Assembly (NCBI GenBank): GCA_947044365.1
Contig: OX345636.1
Span: 25,595,466-25,659,465 of the forward strand
Origin: Petrosia ficiformis
Taxonomy: Eukaryota > Porifera > Demospongiae > Haplosclerida > Petrosiidae
Length of the DNA: 64,000 nt
Reading direction: 5' to 3'
Shown: positions 37,501 to 52,500 of the stretch, piece by piece
Layout: the number at the start of each line of letters is the position of its first letter
How positions within the stretch are numbered: position 1 is the stretch's first letter
Notes under the pieces: model-generated
Databases searched by the model: none
The model's input: the letters and a program-made list of their open reading frames with translations, nothing else
What the model was told of the DNA's origin: nothing
Translations under genes and position numbers: made by a program

Positions 37501-40500
37501 AGGTACATGGCTACTCTAGACTGTGTTTTAATAAGACTTTCTAGTTTAAAAGGATGTAGTACAGTACTGATAAATTCCAAGTTAAATGTCACACAAAATG
37601 CATATACCAGTAAAAATTGTGTACTTGCGTGTGAATGTGTTTCTTGAGCTCATTAAATTTAAGTACATGTATGCATTGCTATCTTTCTGAAACTTGAAAA
37701 GATATTTCTGGTATCTAAGGGTTGCTTAGAAGATCTTGTCTCCTGCTAAGTACATGTAGGTTATATGATTGGTTAAGTAATATTGGAAAGCTACAGATCT
37801 GACATAAAAAGGTTGCTTGAAACTGTGGGCATAACTACTACTAATAAAGTTCAAACACTCGTTTTGATCATTTGATGCCTTTTGAATTTTAATAAATAAG
37901 CATTTTGGTATCTCCAGCTTTATTCACAAGTCTTCTCTTTAGCAAAGCCTTTTTAAATACTGAGTTGTTCAAAATTGGAAACATATAGAATTGATAAAAA
38001 TAATCTCGCATGCATTTACATGTACATGTGCTCATGAATGTTCATGATGGACATTTAGTTTGAACTGATCAGTACTGTATGGTCATTTATGTGATACTAC
38101 CATGTGGGAAGTATGGAAATGAGGGTGAGCACATAATATATATGAACTGGTAGAGTACTCACATGTATTAAACATACATTATTGGTACACACTGAACCTT
38201 AAAGACGAATACACTTGGAATGAAATGTTCTTACCAGAATTCACCATCATCTGCCACCTTAAGTTCCATTTTGTCTTTTTCACTTTTAGGAACACGTTCC
38301 CACTCATCAGAGCTACATTGTGAGGAATAATAATACAATGAATATAAATCATGGGTCATAAAAATCATTAATGTTACTTCACCATACCCCTTATATTCAA
38401 TTACTGATACATTCACATAATTATGGCCATGTTTGTTAGTATTATACTATTATGGTCATTGATATGACATCTATACTTTTTGTGGAAGTGTTTGTGTATG
38501 TCATACATCAATACAGAAATATGATGTGAGGACAGAAATGATACATAACAGTATTGCAGATATTCGTGTATATAAAATGTGTTGTAACAGGGCTTGTGTA
38601 GAACCATTGCGAAGAGGGCACAGTAAAGTAAACATGTATATATATACACTATTTACTAATTCTAATTAAGTCCAGGCATAATCCCAAGACAATTTTTGAC
38701 CTTCTAGAATTAAGGTACTATTCAGTTGTCAACACACTGTACTGTACTGTCTATACTGTACTTTCTATACTGTACAGTACTGTATATACTGTACTGTACA
38801 GTATAGCACTGTACTGTACTGTACTGTACTGTACTGTACTGTACTGTACAGTATAGTATAGCACTGTACTGTACTGTACTGTACTGTACCATACTGTACT
38901 GTACTGTACCGTACTGTCTATAGTCTATACTATACAGAACAGTACCATACTGTACTGCACTGCACTGTACTGTACTGTACTGCACTGTACTGTACTGTAC
39001 TGTACTGCACTGTACTGTTTATACTGTACTGTACTGTACTATACTGTACTGTACTGTCTATACTGTACTATACTGTACTGTACAGTACTATACTGTACTG
39101 TACTGTCTATACTGTACTGTACTGTACTATACTGTACTGTACTGTCTATACTGTACTGTACTGTACTGTACTGTACTATACTATACTGTACTGTACTGTC
39201 TATACTGTACTGTACTGCACTGCACTGTACTGTACTGTACTGTACTGTTTATACTGTACTGTACTGTACTGTACTATACTGTACTGTACTGTCTATACTA
39301 TACTATACTATACTGTACTGTACCGTACTGTACTGTACTGTACTGTACTATACTGTACTGTACTGTCTATACTATACTATACTGTACTGTACCGTACTGT
39401 ACTGTACTGTACTGTACTGTACTGTACCTTAATTGGCATTTGCACATGTGAAAGATTACACAAGCTTTCAAAGGTGATCTAATTTGTCCTAGAATAATAA
39501 GCATATACTGACCTTTTTAATACATACAATATAATTAGCCTAATTAATTATGTGTTTATAAAGACATATATGTATCTGTGATATTTAATTCATCAGCAAT
39601 AAGTAACTATATACTCTCTGTTATGGCAATAAATATAGACTAAATACCTAAGGTGCATGTCAATCACGTTTGTTTGTGCACTAATGTACCACCTACATGT
39701 ACACAGTAGAGAAATACATGTAGTGTAAATCCAGGGACAACATGCAAAGGTTATTCGCATTTACAAGTCTAGAATGACCAATAATTATTTTTCTAATATC
39801 ATTGTCAAGTTACACAGATTAGATGTACAAGTACATGTGTTTATTATAATAATTAAGGAAGTCATGCCGTTAAAGAAACTCAGTCAATATATGGGTGTGA
39901 CATATATGGAATATGTGTACAAGCTACTGAATAATCAGGAGACATAAAATATATCGCAATATAGCAAGCAATGATAAAATACGATACAACATTTTCTTAT
40001 ATCAGTATAGTATAATATTATGTACATATGTGCAGTCGTAAAAAAAAGGCTATGGTGTTGGACTGCAGACATAAAAAGAATGTTCATACTAGAATCCTCA
40101 TCTACAATGTATGTAGGTTAAGTCAGTAAAAACAGGTCTTTATTGGTTAACTAATTTATTGCCATCAAAACCTCATGAATATCATTATCTGGTTCATTTC
40201 GGGTAGGGTTAGGGTTACCTTGTGGTTAGGGTTCAATCATTATCAAAGTAATCTTAGTCTTTGATGGCAATCTTGGACATTAACTGGAGAGTCCATGCCT
40301 AAATTCTACCTCATTCAATGAATATTCATAAGAAACAACCTTTTATTCATAAAATACAATACAAGATCTTAGGATGAACAACCACCCAGCAGTGGAACGA
40401 GGAGGACAGTGCTACATGGAATCAGAAGGAAGCTCATTCCAAACCACTCTCAGTTGTTAATATTCTGTAATGTGTCTGAAAGTGATAACAGTGTACTGGG

Positions 40501-43500
40501 CAATTTAAACATCACTAAATACTTTAAATTTAATGGTGACCTTATCAGACCTTTGTGTCATCCTGGTTAAAGCCAAGACCAAACAAATAACTGTAGCCAT
40601 CTACTGGATTGCCTGGCTTAAACTACCTACTATAATTAAAAGTGATTTCATGATGATCTTATGATGACTTCATATGTACTTTGGTCTGTACATACATGTA
40701 CATGTATACTAACAAATCAATGGATTTAAACTTTACACAAAACAAGGATATACACTTCCTGGAAGCTATCCTGGACCAGGATGCAATGTGTTGTGGCCCT
40801 AGCTATGAGGGTATTCATCACTACAAGTTTATATGCCAGAAGATGATGAGATCTAAAATCAGATACAAGTTATCTCAAAATCCAAGAATGCTTTCCTTTC
40901 AGTCTAATATTCAGACTATATCAAATCCTCAGTGTTCTGCCCAGGATATTTAGAGTGGTGGTTGGATTTTACATGAATTTAGTGCTGTTTATCCATAATA
41001 TAGTTAATTCTGTCTCAGTAGCCTATATATGTATTATCTGAGAGGTGGTTAAAAGGTGGTTAATTTATCTAAGAGGTGTTAATTCATCTGAGAGGTGGTT
41101 ATTCCCGACCAGTGTGGGCAGAACATTCCCGACCAGTGTGGGCAGAACACTGAATCCTGTTCAAAGTTTAATGAGGATAGAGGTACATAGTTAGGGACAA
41201 GCACATTATGCTTTTATTACGGCCTATTATGCTATGCTATTTCAATTGTACTTTCACTTAGGTAACTGTTATGCTCTTATGCTCAAAATCCTTCAAAAAT
41301 AAATCCTACAAATTCTGATAATATTACAATCATTTAATCATTTGTAACATAGCTAACTGATGCTTGTATATACATGTAGTCTTCAAGTAAATTGAGTTGT
41401 TGCTCATTATAACAATCATTGTTTAGTACAGAAAAGCATGTTCAATTGCAACTATGTGATCCCATGACCTTTGTTTAAAGGTATTGTGATCACAAAGTTT
41501 ACATTCCACATCCTATTATGCTTGCATAATGCTTCCTGCTTTGATAAACCTATTATGCTGAAAGCAATGCCAGCATAATGTGCCTGTCCCTATACATAGT
41601 CCCCTAGACCCTAAGATCAAGGATAAGGGGCATGGGATTGAGCTGTGACCTTGATGGCACACAATGAAGCTTAAACTTGCAGTACCATGCAATTAGCATC
41701 TGGTAACCATAAAAGTGCCAAATTAAAATTTCCTGCCATGGTGCCACCATAGCTGTAAAGGTAATTGTCACAATTCTTGGTGCTTACATTTACCTGTGCA
41801 ATTAGTATCTAGTGACCTAAAAATTCCCTGCTACATGTACAGCTGTAAGGTACATGTAATTGTCCCAAAGTTCTTTTTATGTGGGTGTCTCAGTTATCAT
41901 ACAGACATAGAGGGCTTGGAGTTTCTTAATTAGCAGTACATGTGTACACACTACAAGATAAACTCATTAAATAGTGACAGAAGATACCAATGCCAATTAA
42001 GATGCTCAATTCTTTGATATCAGTACTTTGATTCCTGGTATCAAGTACATGTACATACCACATAAGTACTTAAATTTGCTCATCATTGATACTAACTCTC
42101 AAACTACTTGATATCACATCTACATACAATGTATAAATGAACATTTCTAGTATCACCCATCATCACAATGCATCAATACAGTTTTCTCAGTTTATATCAC
42201 CAACTGGATACAAAACATACATGTATAAGTGATATAAGTAACTAACTACACATCAATCATGAAGGCCAAATTCTGTCACCAAATGTGTGATTTTATAAAG
42301 TTTACTCGCCACAAATACTGAAACTGAATCACTTTGGTTGTATATATATAAACAATCAATGTGTAACATTCTTAACACTATTTCAATCCTACACAGGTAG
42401 ATAGAGCTTTAATTAGTGGGTGTGGCATGTAAATAAACCTTTCTTCAATGAAGACATTTGTGAAACTTTTTATGTAATAAAACGGTGATCACCAATGTAA
42501 CAAAAAATTGCATATTTTCATTTGTATTTCAAAATTATATTTTAATTCATAAGCCTTGAGTTAGTCACATACATGTACATCAGTGGCAGAGATACTGGGG
42601 AGGCAGGGGGGCTTGAGCCCCCCCACTTTTCAAACTGGGGGGGCATGGCCCCCTAGTTAGTTAATCAGTAAAGTGTAAACAAGCCAAGTTAGTCAAAATA
42701 CAAGTTATACTCACACAATGACATGCATGTAAAATTGAGCACCTGGAGACATGCATGCAATGGTTAATTAGCACCTGGAGACATGCATGCAATAGTTATT
42801 ACCCTCGCCGCGTAGCATAGGCGGAAGGGCACGGTAATCATTTTGTCTGTGTGTCTGTGTGTGTTAGCAATTTTTCTTGAAAAATAAAAACATTGACATT
42901 TCAAAAGGGGTACTGGTACACTTCAACTTATACAAGGAAAAAAATAACGTAGGAATTCTTCTAAAACCTTTTTGTTCTAAAGTTATGACAAGTTTTAAAA
43001 CTCACAGTTACCGTTTCACGACTTTAAGATGAAACGAGGGCAATAACGAGAGTAAATATAGACACACAAAACACAGGTGATCCTCTTGCATGGCTGTCGC
43101 TAGCCAAGAAACACTTCAAACCACGAAAACAATCGATGTAATGGTTGCTACTACATCACCATTGATGCAAGATAGAGAGCCACCTAGCTCCACCTACAGG
43201 TATGTGCATGTACGTGCATGCTTGCATACTAAACACGTGGTAGAGGTGATTCGTTTTCACACAGAGACTTTAGAGGTAGACTTGAGAACATTTTTGAAGG
43301 AAAACAGAGAATAAGGTGTAAGATATATATACAAATTATACTCATTGATATTCTTATTTTGTCTTTTAGGATATAAAGTGTATATATATATAACAGTTAT
43401 AATTAATGTCCATAAATGTTTTCAAATTTCTATTTCTATTCCATGTAACAAAAGTGTTGTTTGTTTCATACACTTCATTATATATATTTTTTAAAACGGA

Positions 43501-46500
43501 GTGCTTTGTATTACTTTGCCACGTAGGCGAGGGTCCCGTCCCGACGGCGCTCGTTAAGATTTAGCACCTGGAGTGTAGGCTGTGTAGCCACTACTAGGCA
43601 GTAGTGAAAGATGGCAAGCAAGAAGCAAGTAACACTAGATCTGTTTTCTGTATTCAAGGAAAGGAGCTGATGCTGCTGAAAGGAATGAAATGAGTACCTC
43701 ATCTAAGTTTTCATTTATTCTCTGCTACAGAACAAGTTTCCCTTACCCTTCAGAAAAAAGGTATTGGTATTCATGACGCACTTTCAGCTATAGAAGCTGC
43801 AAAGGCACATTTCAAACCTTTACGCTCTGTAAATGAGTTTTATCACTTTTATGCAAGGGTTGTTTGCTTTGCTGAGAAGCATGAAATTGAACAACCAGTA
43901 CTGCCAAGACGTAGAAAACGTCCTAGAAGATATGATACTGGCGCTGAACCCCATGTTTTTTCTGATATGAAAGACTACTTTAAAAAATTGTATTATGAAG
44001 CATGTGATCTTTTGTCCAGTGAGCTGGAAGGTCGTTTTCAACCTCAGTACATTTCACCAGTGTTATCCATGGAGCAGCTACTTATAAAAGCAGCAAATAA
44101 CAAACATGTTGAAAGTGAGATGAAAATGGTGAAAGAGTCGTGCTTTTCAAAAGATATTCCCTTTTTTGAGCTAAGCAAGCAACTTCCACTTCTTCATGAT
44201 ATGGTGAAAACTGCCTTGCCAAATGTGAAGTCAGTCACTTCACTTAATACTATATGTGATGCAATGAACACTAATAATATCTTTAAGGACATGTTCTCTT
44301 CTGTACATCTTGTGCATCGTTTACAATTAACTTCACCAATAACATCTGCAACGTCTGAAATAGGGCTGGGGAAAAGGTTCGAATATTCCAACCTTCGTTC
44401 GTTTACTGCGCATTCGAAGCTAAATTTCTCCCTTCGAAGCTTCGCTGCCACGCCCACTTCAATGTTTGCACATGCGCACTTTTGCAATCTAAACGTGTGG
44501 TTAAAATTGTGGGTGTATCCAAGAAAAGTTGAGGCTGAGTTGTTGGCTGTTTCTGCCTAAATTTCATTCAAGCGATGCTAAATCCAAGTAGAAATAGTGA
44601 CAGGAACAAGACTAGTACTTACTATAAAGCAATAATCCAGTTTTGGAGGCATTATATTGCCTAACAAGGTAAGAGCAACATTGATAATAACACGTGCAAA
44701 CCTTCGAAGGTTCGTTCATTTTTGCCGACGAAGCTTCGAAGGTTGTTTTTCTACCTTCGTCCCAGCCCTAGTCTGAAAGAACATTTTATGTTCGATCGAC
44801 GATGACTGAAAAACGACTAAATAACTGCCTATTACTGCACATCCATAAGGATCTCACAGATTCATTAGAATTAGCTTCCATAGCGAGAGAATTTGTTTTT
44901 AAATATGATGAACGAAAAAAATACTTTGGTAACTTTTTGGACTCATAAAAATATATACATTGTACTGTATATCCTGTGTTTCAACTTTCAAGGTTATTAT
45001 TTTTAAAAGTATTATGAAGATTCTTTTATTGCCCCCCCCCCCCCACTTTTTGAGTGGTGTCTCTGCCTCTGTACATGTATTATGAATGAATAAAAATATT
45101 TTATACAGTATACACCTCTACATGTACACTGTATTAAGAGGGATTCATGCTATGGCTTGTATATTAATTAACCCCATCATAAAGCAATCATAGAGATGTG
45201 CCAAATGTCAGTGTATATCTTACATGTTTGATCCAGATACATGTATGTTTGATTACTCACCTGTCACTCCAAGCTCCATTCCATTCTTTCTTACCCCAAG
45301 GATTTCTCATTTTTATCATCAGCAACCTTTCTTTGTTACCAAATAAAGAACTCAAACCAGTTGCCAATTTCACCTGGTATTAAGAAATACAGATTAGTAA
45401 TAAATTCCATTGTATTTTCACATTTGTAGAGGTTTGGTCATTCTCCAAGTCATAACCAACAAGGTATATTGAGAAAAAAGTATCCCTATGATTGCTTTGC
45501 AGCAGCCATCACTCATTGCTGACAACAGTAGTCACCAGTAGTGTCTCCATCTTTATTTTGATAAAACTGCACAAAACTTTAATTTATCAGACAATGTATC
45601 AAGAGCTATCAATACAAACTGCGTACACATTTACATGATGGCAAGGAGTCTGTGAAGTGCTTCTGCCAATTATAATTTTGGAATGTTAAACTATTCCTTA
45701 AGTAGACACAAACCTGTTTCAACTTATATAGAAAGAAGTACATGCACATGTACATGTATATACATGTACTAAAACTCTACAAGTACTACAGTATATTATA
45801 ACATACCCTTCTGATGTCAGTAATTGTGTACGCATGTCCTTTCACAAGACCACAGTCTAATGCAGCTTCAGGAGGTTCCCCATCCTTCAACTACATGTAC
45901 AGTAAACAAATAAGAATTTTGAAGTCATTGCTGTGAATATATGTTTTGTTTCAGACATGTAAACTTACTGCAATTGAACAAGATATCATTGCTTGGTGCT
46001 CATGAGCCAGCTTTAGGTTCTGAAAATTAAATTGTGAATAAAAAGATGAGAATAATGAACACATTCTGTGAGGTAAACTAGCCATTGGTCCACAGTAAAG
46101 TATACATGCACTGAGTCTTATCACTGCATGTAGAATTTACTGCGCCCTGACAATGTCTCACACAGGCCACATCTGAGATTCATCTTATCATGATTTTACA
46201 ACTAAGTTTATAATTCAGTTAGTGTTCTATTACCTCACAGTAATGATCCACATAGCAATAATTGGACAATAATTATTCACTTAATGAAATAATTTTAACA
46301 GGTAAATGTCAATATCGCCTAGCCCTAATTTCATGGCAGGAATGTTAGGAGCAAGTTGTAGTGACCACTACCTCAATTGTGTCTCTTTTAATGCAGTGCT
46401 TCACTAGTGACAGCCATGAAACAGGATCAGTAATGTTTAGATGTGATAATTAGTCCTCAGAAGTCTTCTCAAACATGGGAAACAGTAGTTGTGACTTGTG

Positions 46501-49500
46501 AGTTATAAACGTTTTCGTAACTTTATAACTGAGAAAAAGCCTATTGTTAACTTTCTTCCTTGTATAATATTTGAAGTTTACAAATAGCTCTTTCAAGCTA
46601 CCAAGTTTTCCAGAACATTAGCCCAAAGGCACACCAAAACACAAAACTATTAGTACACCCTTCCATTTGCATTGAGGGTAATTGCATACTATCACATGCC
46701 CATTTAAGGAGAAATTGTAAATTGTCATTTAGCAGTTTTTATACATAATGTACATGTAACAAGAAACCACAGCTTTTATAGGATTAGCATATAGCGATAT
46801 AGGGAATTGTACATATACATGTACGTGTAGTACACTAAAAAAAAAACAGAAAACACACAGGTGGACTTCATTTTAACTCTAAATGAATCTATAAATACAT
46901 GTACACCTGTGTTTCTTCAAATTTATTGTTAGATATACAATTCAACAAGAAATTTACAGAATGTACATGTACCAGAGATTTTACAATATTATAACACAGA
47001 ACCCACATAAAATCACCTCAAAAAGGTCTTTCTTTCGTTCTTCATCCTGAGTCAAACCAACATCTGCGATTTCAAATACTTCATTCACTCCACCAGTGAA
47101 GTCAACCAGAGCATCCCCAGTTTGTCCACCAGATAATGCTTCATAGGACCCAGCTAACCTACAATTAAGATTCATATAAAGAACAATTACAGTGCTATGT
47201 TTGCTATGACTGTACAATACAATAACATATATGTCCATGGGATGATAGTGCTTCAATCATGAGTTTATATACTCAATCCACCTTCATAACAACCATTACC
47301 CATAAGGAAACATACTTAGACATTGTTGAATTATATTATATTATATTGTACAGGTTTTGATTTTAGCTTAGATGATTAGTGTATTCGGTCGGTAATCATT
47401 GCCAACTTCATGTATCTATAATGTGAGGTAGTTGTACATGTAACTATCAATACAAATAAGACACAAATTAAATGTTTGTCTTGTGACAAGCATGTCCACA
47501 CTATGTACAAGGCCTAGTGTACATGTACATTGCAAGTGGAATACACAATTGCTTATACTAAAATGGTAATAACAGCTGTTTGTAACAATCTTATTGTGAT
47601 AATTTACTGAGGTACAAAAGGGAATATAGCAACATAACTACAACAATGTTCTTGAATAATTTTCCCCAATGGCCCACATGGCATATTAAAATCATTTATA
47701 TGACTACAATAATAACGAGCGCCATCGAGACAGGACCCTCGCCTACATGGCAAAGTAATATTACACATGTGTGAGACAAACAATAATTATTCACAAACAT
47801 AATACACCAAAAGATTATAATAATTATTTTTATCATTGCTCATTTGTATGGGTCTGAGTCATATATTCATGAAAAAGTTAACTTCAGATTGTTTAATGCA
47901 TACAAAACGTATCAAGTAATAAAAGTCACGGACTGCGATTCCAATGTCAACTGATGTAAAACTGTCAAGGCCTGAGTGGTTGCTATTATCAACTGAACTC
48001 AATTCAAAATCTATTTTAAATACAAAAAGTACATGGAGAAATGAGCATCGCTTCCATTTTAGTTTCTGCTTTATCTCAAAATAAATACAGATCCTCATTC
48101 CTCAATGAGTGCTGTGGAGGAATGTTCAACAATCAGAGGTCCTCAGAAAAACGCTTACACGTGTGCGAATTACTTGCACAGCACATGACTTGAAATAGAC
48201 GGAACTAGAAAGTAACTTTCTTGACAAGAATGTTTGGAGCCAGTGCTCAATGTTGTAGCCAGTACAGCATCATTTGTGTGCAGTGCTTTGCTAGTGATAG
48301 TCATGATACAGTAGCAGTTATGTTTAGATGTGTCTAGTTTTTAGAGCTGTGCACCGGTACCGTGTTCAACACCTACAACCTCTGCCACAAAGCTCAGTTT
48401 GATAAACTCACTATGCTACTGTATCGCTGAAGAAAATTCCATTGGTTAATTTTGTTACTTGTATAGTTTAAAGTTTGCTAGTAGCTCACTTCACTTTTAG
48501 CTTTTGTAGTTTTGCCAAAATTTTGCTGATACACACGCACATACATTGTACCACAGACAGAAAAACAAATGATTACTGTACCCTTCATCCTACACTGTGA
48601 GGATAATAATGTATATATACATGTATGTATGGTGCTTCATTAACACTGTAAACAGTATTGTGATAGTGTTGTTATTACTTGTGCTAATTGGTAACTTCAT
48701 CTCTTCAGTAACTAGCTATATTGTAGAATATCCATCGAATATCCATTTTCATGTGTTTGGTTTCTGAGCAAACATTCAAAAGGGTATCTGATTTACAAAG
48801 ATTATCCAGATAAACATTATCAATTCCAGCTCTAATTGCAAGTGCTTTATATTTGTAATGGTGCCACGATATGTAAATTTGTACATCACAATATAGTACC
48901 TCTTTCATTTCTCCCTGTTTGACTATTAGCTGGAGATAGAAACCACTCAAAATGCAGCAAGTAAGCAAATATTTATTGTTCATGGAGATGTCTATCTCAG
49001 AGCATTTACCATTTATTTTAGTACAGATACAGCTGCTATGCTGTTACCAAGTGGAGGGGAATCTTTGGAATCCTCCCATAGTGAAGAGATAACATGGAAG
49101 TAATCATAATCTTCTGTGGGCATGTCTTATAGAATATTTTCCCTTCACTTTAGATAAAGAAGTGTTTTTAATGAGTAAGCTTTAAAAAGACTTTGGAGCT
49201 TTTGATCACCACATTAATTTGAATTGAAGATTAAAAAGGGGTGCAACAGTTACTGTATGAGATGTGATGAAAACACTAACACGCGTTTTGCTGTAGTTCT
49301 TGTAGGGCCGCATGGAGTAGGCAAAACAACATTATTTTGGCTGTGCCATCAACATGGAAGATATAGGAGCTATTGCCATACCAATCAATATAGACACCAT
49401 TAAAAAGTTCAGTGATGCACCACCAAAGATACTTTGGTGGATTTAAATAAAATATATTCTATGCCATTGCCTGACATTATGGCATTAAGAAAACTAAAAA

Positions 49501-52500
49501 TGGATGTAATTGCATGAGACCTTCAGAATACATGTACATGTATGTTACACACATTTGAGCCTTGGTATTTTAGGCCAGACCGAAAAACCATCACACAGCA
49601 CTACATGCCAGACATGTACATGTACCACAAAGAAAGAAGATGAAGATCATGAGGGCAATGGAGAAGGACTTGATAATCTTTTCAGTTACAACTTATGCCT
49701 GGACATCCTGTGAAAACCCTAGTTAAATGTACATCACCCACACGCTACAATATATATTGATGATTCATGGAAGCTCTGCAGTTATCACCTTGATACGACA
49801 AATATCAAAAGATCGTGGCCGCAAAATGCTTATTGAGTCACTTTCGCCATTTCTCCAAGTCATCAAGCATCCTTCATGAGAAACAGTCAAATTAACACTA
49901 CAACTTAATCTCATTCAGTATTTTCCCATTCGGTGAAACTCCTCATATTACATAATGGAGAGAATCTTTAAGCAGCAACAACCACTGCTTAAGGATAGCT
50001 CTATTTGAGCTACAAAAACAGACCTATTGCCAAGTGACACAGATATTACTGCTATGGAAGTCTTTATAGAAATTGTGAGACCACTTATTGAGAATACAAA
50101 GGTGATCGGAGGAGAGAAAAGAGTCACAGTATCAGCAGTGAGACCACTTCTTCACAAGTTAGTTAACAAGCACATAGTTGTGAAACAATTTTTTGCTCAA
50201 GAAGTACTGACTGATGAGCAAAGTCGTTATAATGATGTAGCAGTTGAAACATTGCTAAACAAAGCATGCTTCTAGATCCCCACTTAAAGACATTAAGCTT
50301 CCTCGCTAAAGATCAGTGAAAAAGAGAGTTATAAATTTACTACTAGAAATAGAAGCTTGGGAGATACATGTAGCATCTGCCCAAAGAGCTAACAGCAGGA
50401 AAAAAAGGGTCTTACATGTATATCATTATTAGAAAATGCAATTGATGCACCTGCTGAGGATGCAACCTCATGCAGAGAGCCTGAGAGAGGAGATGCCAAA
50501 CAAGAAGATACAAAAATATATGCGCCTTAATTTTTTTTACTGCGAAAACTTTAGCATATACGGTATGTTAATTGTGTTATTTTTATTGATATAATTAATC
50601 TAGACATACGTTATTTCATTATCCCACAGGCCTATTAATTTATTATATATCACTGATAAGTTATAATAAGGATAGCTTAAAGAACAAACATGTGAAAATG
50701 ATAACTTAATTTTCATAAGTGAAATATGTACTGTAACAACTAGTATGGTAATTACAACTCACTTTGCATAAGCTTTCTCAAGTAGAGCACTCCAAAACTC
50801 ATTGGTGTCAGTACTTTTCATATATACCAGTTCCCCATTCTTTGTTGGTAACCAGTCATCGACTACCACATCAATCCACTCACCAAAACGCCAAATATGA
50901 AAATGAAATATACCACAGTAATCATCTGGATTAGCTGCATTCCAGTCCTTTAATCAAAAAAAAAAAACAAATGACAAATTGAAGGACAAGAAAATCTACA
51001 GCTAGACAAAATTAATTTCTCGTTGCTTGGATTTGCCAGTTCGATTTTGTTTTTGCAGAATGAAATACATATATATGGAGAAAACTTTTCCAGTGACGAC
51101 CAATAGCCACAGCTGATAACTAACCAAGCCCCTTGGAATGACACAACTTCCTTAATAACTAAGTATGCAATGTGAATGTCACACAAGCATAAATATACAT
51201 AATTATATATTAGTGCTGGGACTCAATAATCAAAATATCAATAATCATTATCGATATAGCACATTTAGTGATAATTGATATCATGACCAGATATCGATTT
51301 GTACTTATGCGTATGCACATTCAAGTACAAGTCATTTATTTTTTTTAAAAACATCCTAGTAACTTAACTTACAACTGGTTTTGTATTTGGTACATATTCA
51401 TGCCAATTAGTGGGAGGTCTTTCCTGTCAAGTAATCAATTACTTCCTCTGATATTATCAATAATCAATCGATATTGGGTGCACTAATAATCGATATTGGT
51501 GTCTCTACCGATTCCCAGCACAAGTTAAAATTACTTTTTACAGTGTAGGTAATACCTTTTCGTACCTTCTGTATACATACATTTACAGTGGTATAGAAAC
51601 AGTCATTCAAACAGGACATTGTCTGATAAATCAAGTGAATGGCTGGTAAAAACTATAATTAACATGTATTATACAGTACAAAGCACATGAATACCAGGGC
51701 AAGAGTGGTGAAAATAGACAAATGAACTCACAGTTGGCTCAATATTTACACACCCTAAACTTTATACCTACATGTCAGCATACATTGGAAATTTTATTTA
51801 AATACGAATCAAAATTGCAATAAAATGGTGGATATTGTTCCATGTTACCAAATGTTTAGGCTTGTAGAGTGCAGAACAAACTGTCGACACATGAATGCTG
51901 CTTGTATAAACATCTACATGTATGTTCTGTGATTAAAGCAACTATCTAAGTACCTGACCATTATTGTGAAGAGATACACAAATAGCAACACAGAATCAGT
52001 TCCAGCCCCTTTTACATGTACATACCTGTTCCTCAACATCAGGAACTACTTTATTCCAAAATTTCTTTTCCAAAGACAGGGCTGAACACGCTGCTACAAA
52101 CCAACAGTTACCTAATTCTCCTTGATTTAGATCACTTGGAGTCACACCATCAACTACAAGATGAGGGTCAGAGTTAATCTCCTGATAAAAAATAAAATTA
52201 TAATTATAATCATTATGAACTTTGCATTTAGGTGGGTTAACAATGTAAAGCCCATTATCTTGTGATGTGTCATAACATTTAGTTGCTATAGTAAATGTAC
52301 ATGCAAGTCATGTATATGAACAATCTATATGCTATGTATATGTACAATTATGAATTATGTATAATTACATTTTGTATGTAAAGGTACATGTACACGTATG
52401 TATGCATGTATACATACATGTACATGTGTGTATAGCTATAATAAGTATGTATATTCTGATATATCTTTTTTAACTCGTGAATAAATATTATTATAATTAC

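Larger units (their letters stand above)
42581..45071 (+). mobile_element. hAT element (ZMYM1-like), internally deleted, with nested insertions
   Basis: Left end CAGTGGCAGAGATACTGGGG with a G-run, right end C-run and CTCTGCCTCTG. The terminal form (CAG-GGC-GA-AC followed by G-rich DNA) is that of ZMYM1/TTF-type hATs. The target was a TACATGTA-rich tract, so the TSD is ambiguous. Inside are an inserted element (42806-43555), the transposase remnant (43611-44948) and a MITE within it. It lies in calpain intron 8 opposite to the gene. Confidence 0.8.

Noticed and set aside
38722..38985. Tyr/Ser/Thr/Val-rich minus-strand frame
   Set aside because: It lies in the ACTGT satellite; the frame is an artefact of the pentamer.
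40200..40235. TTAGGG-like words as an interstitial telomere
   Set aside because: Only two or three units, not an array; similar words occur at 29290 in a dispersed repeat.
43967..44560. 197-codon frame as one protein
   Set aside because: It crosses the left junction of a MITE at 44361; the true transposase frame resumes after the MITE.
47859..48098. 79-codon minus-strand frame as a calpain exon
   Set aside because: No homology to calpain; exons 4 and 5 join in phase without it.
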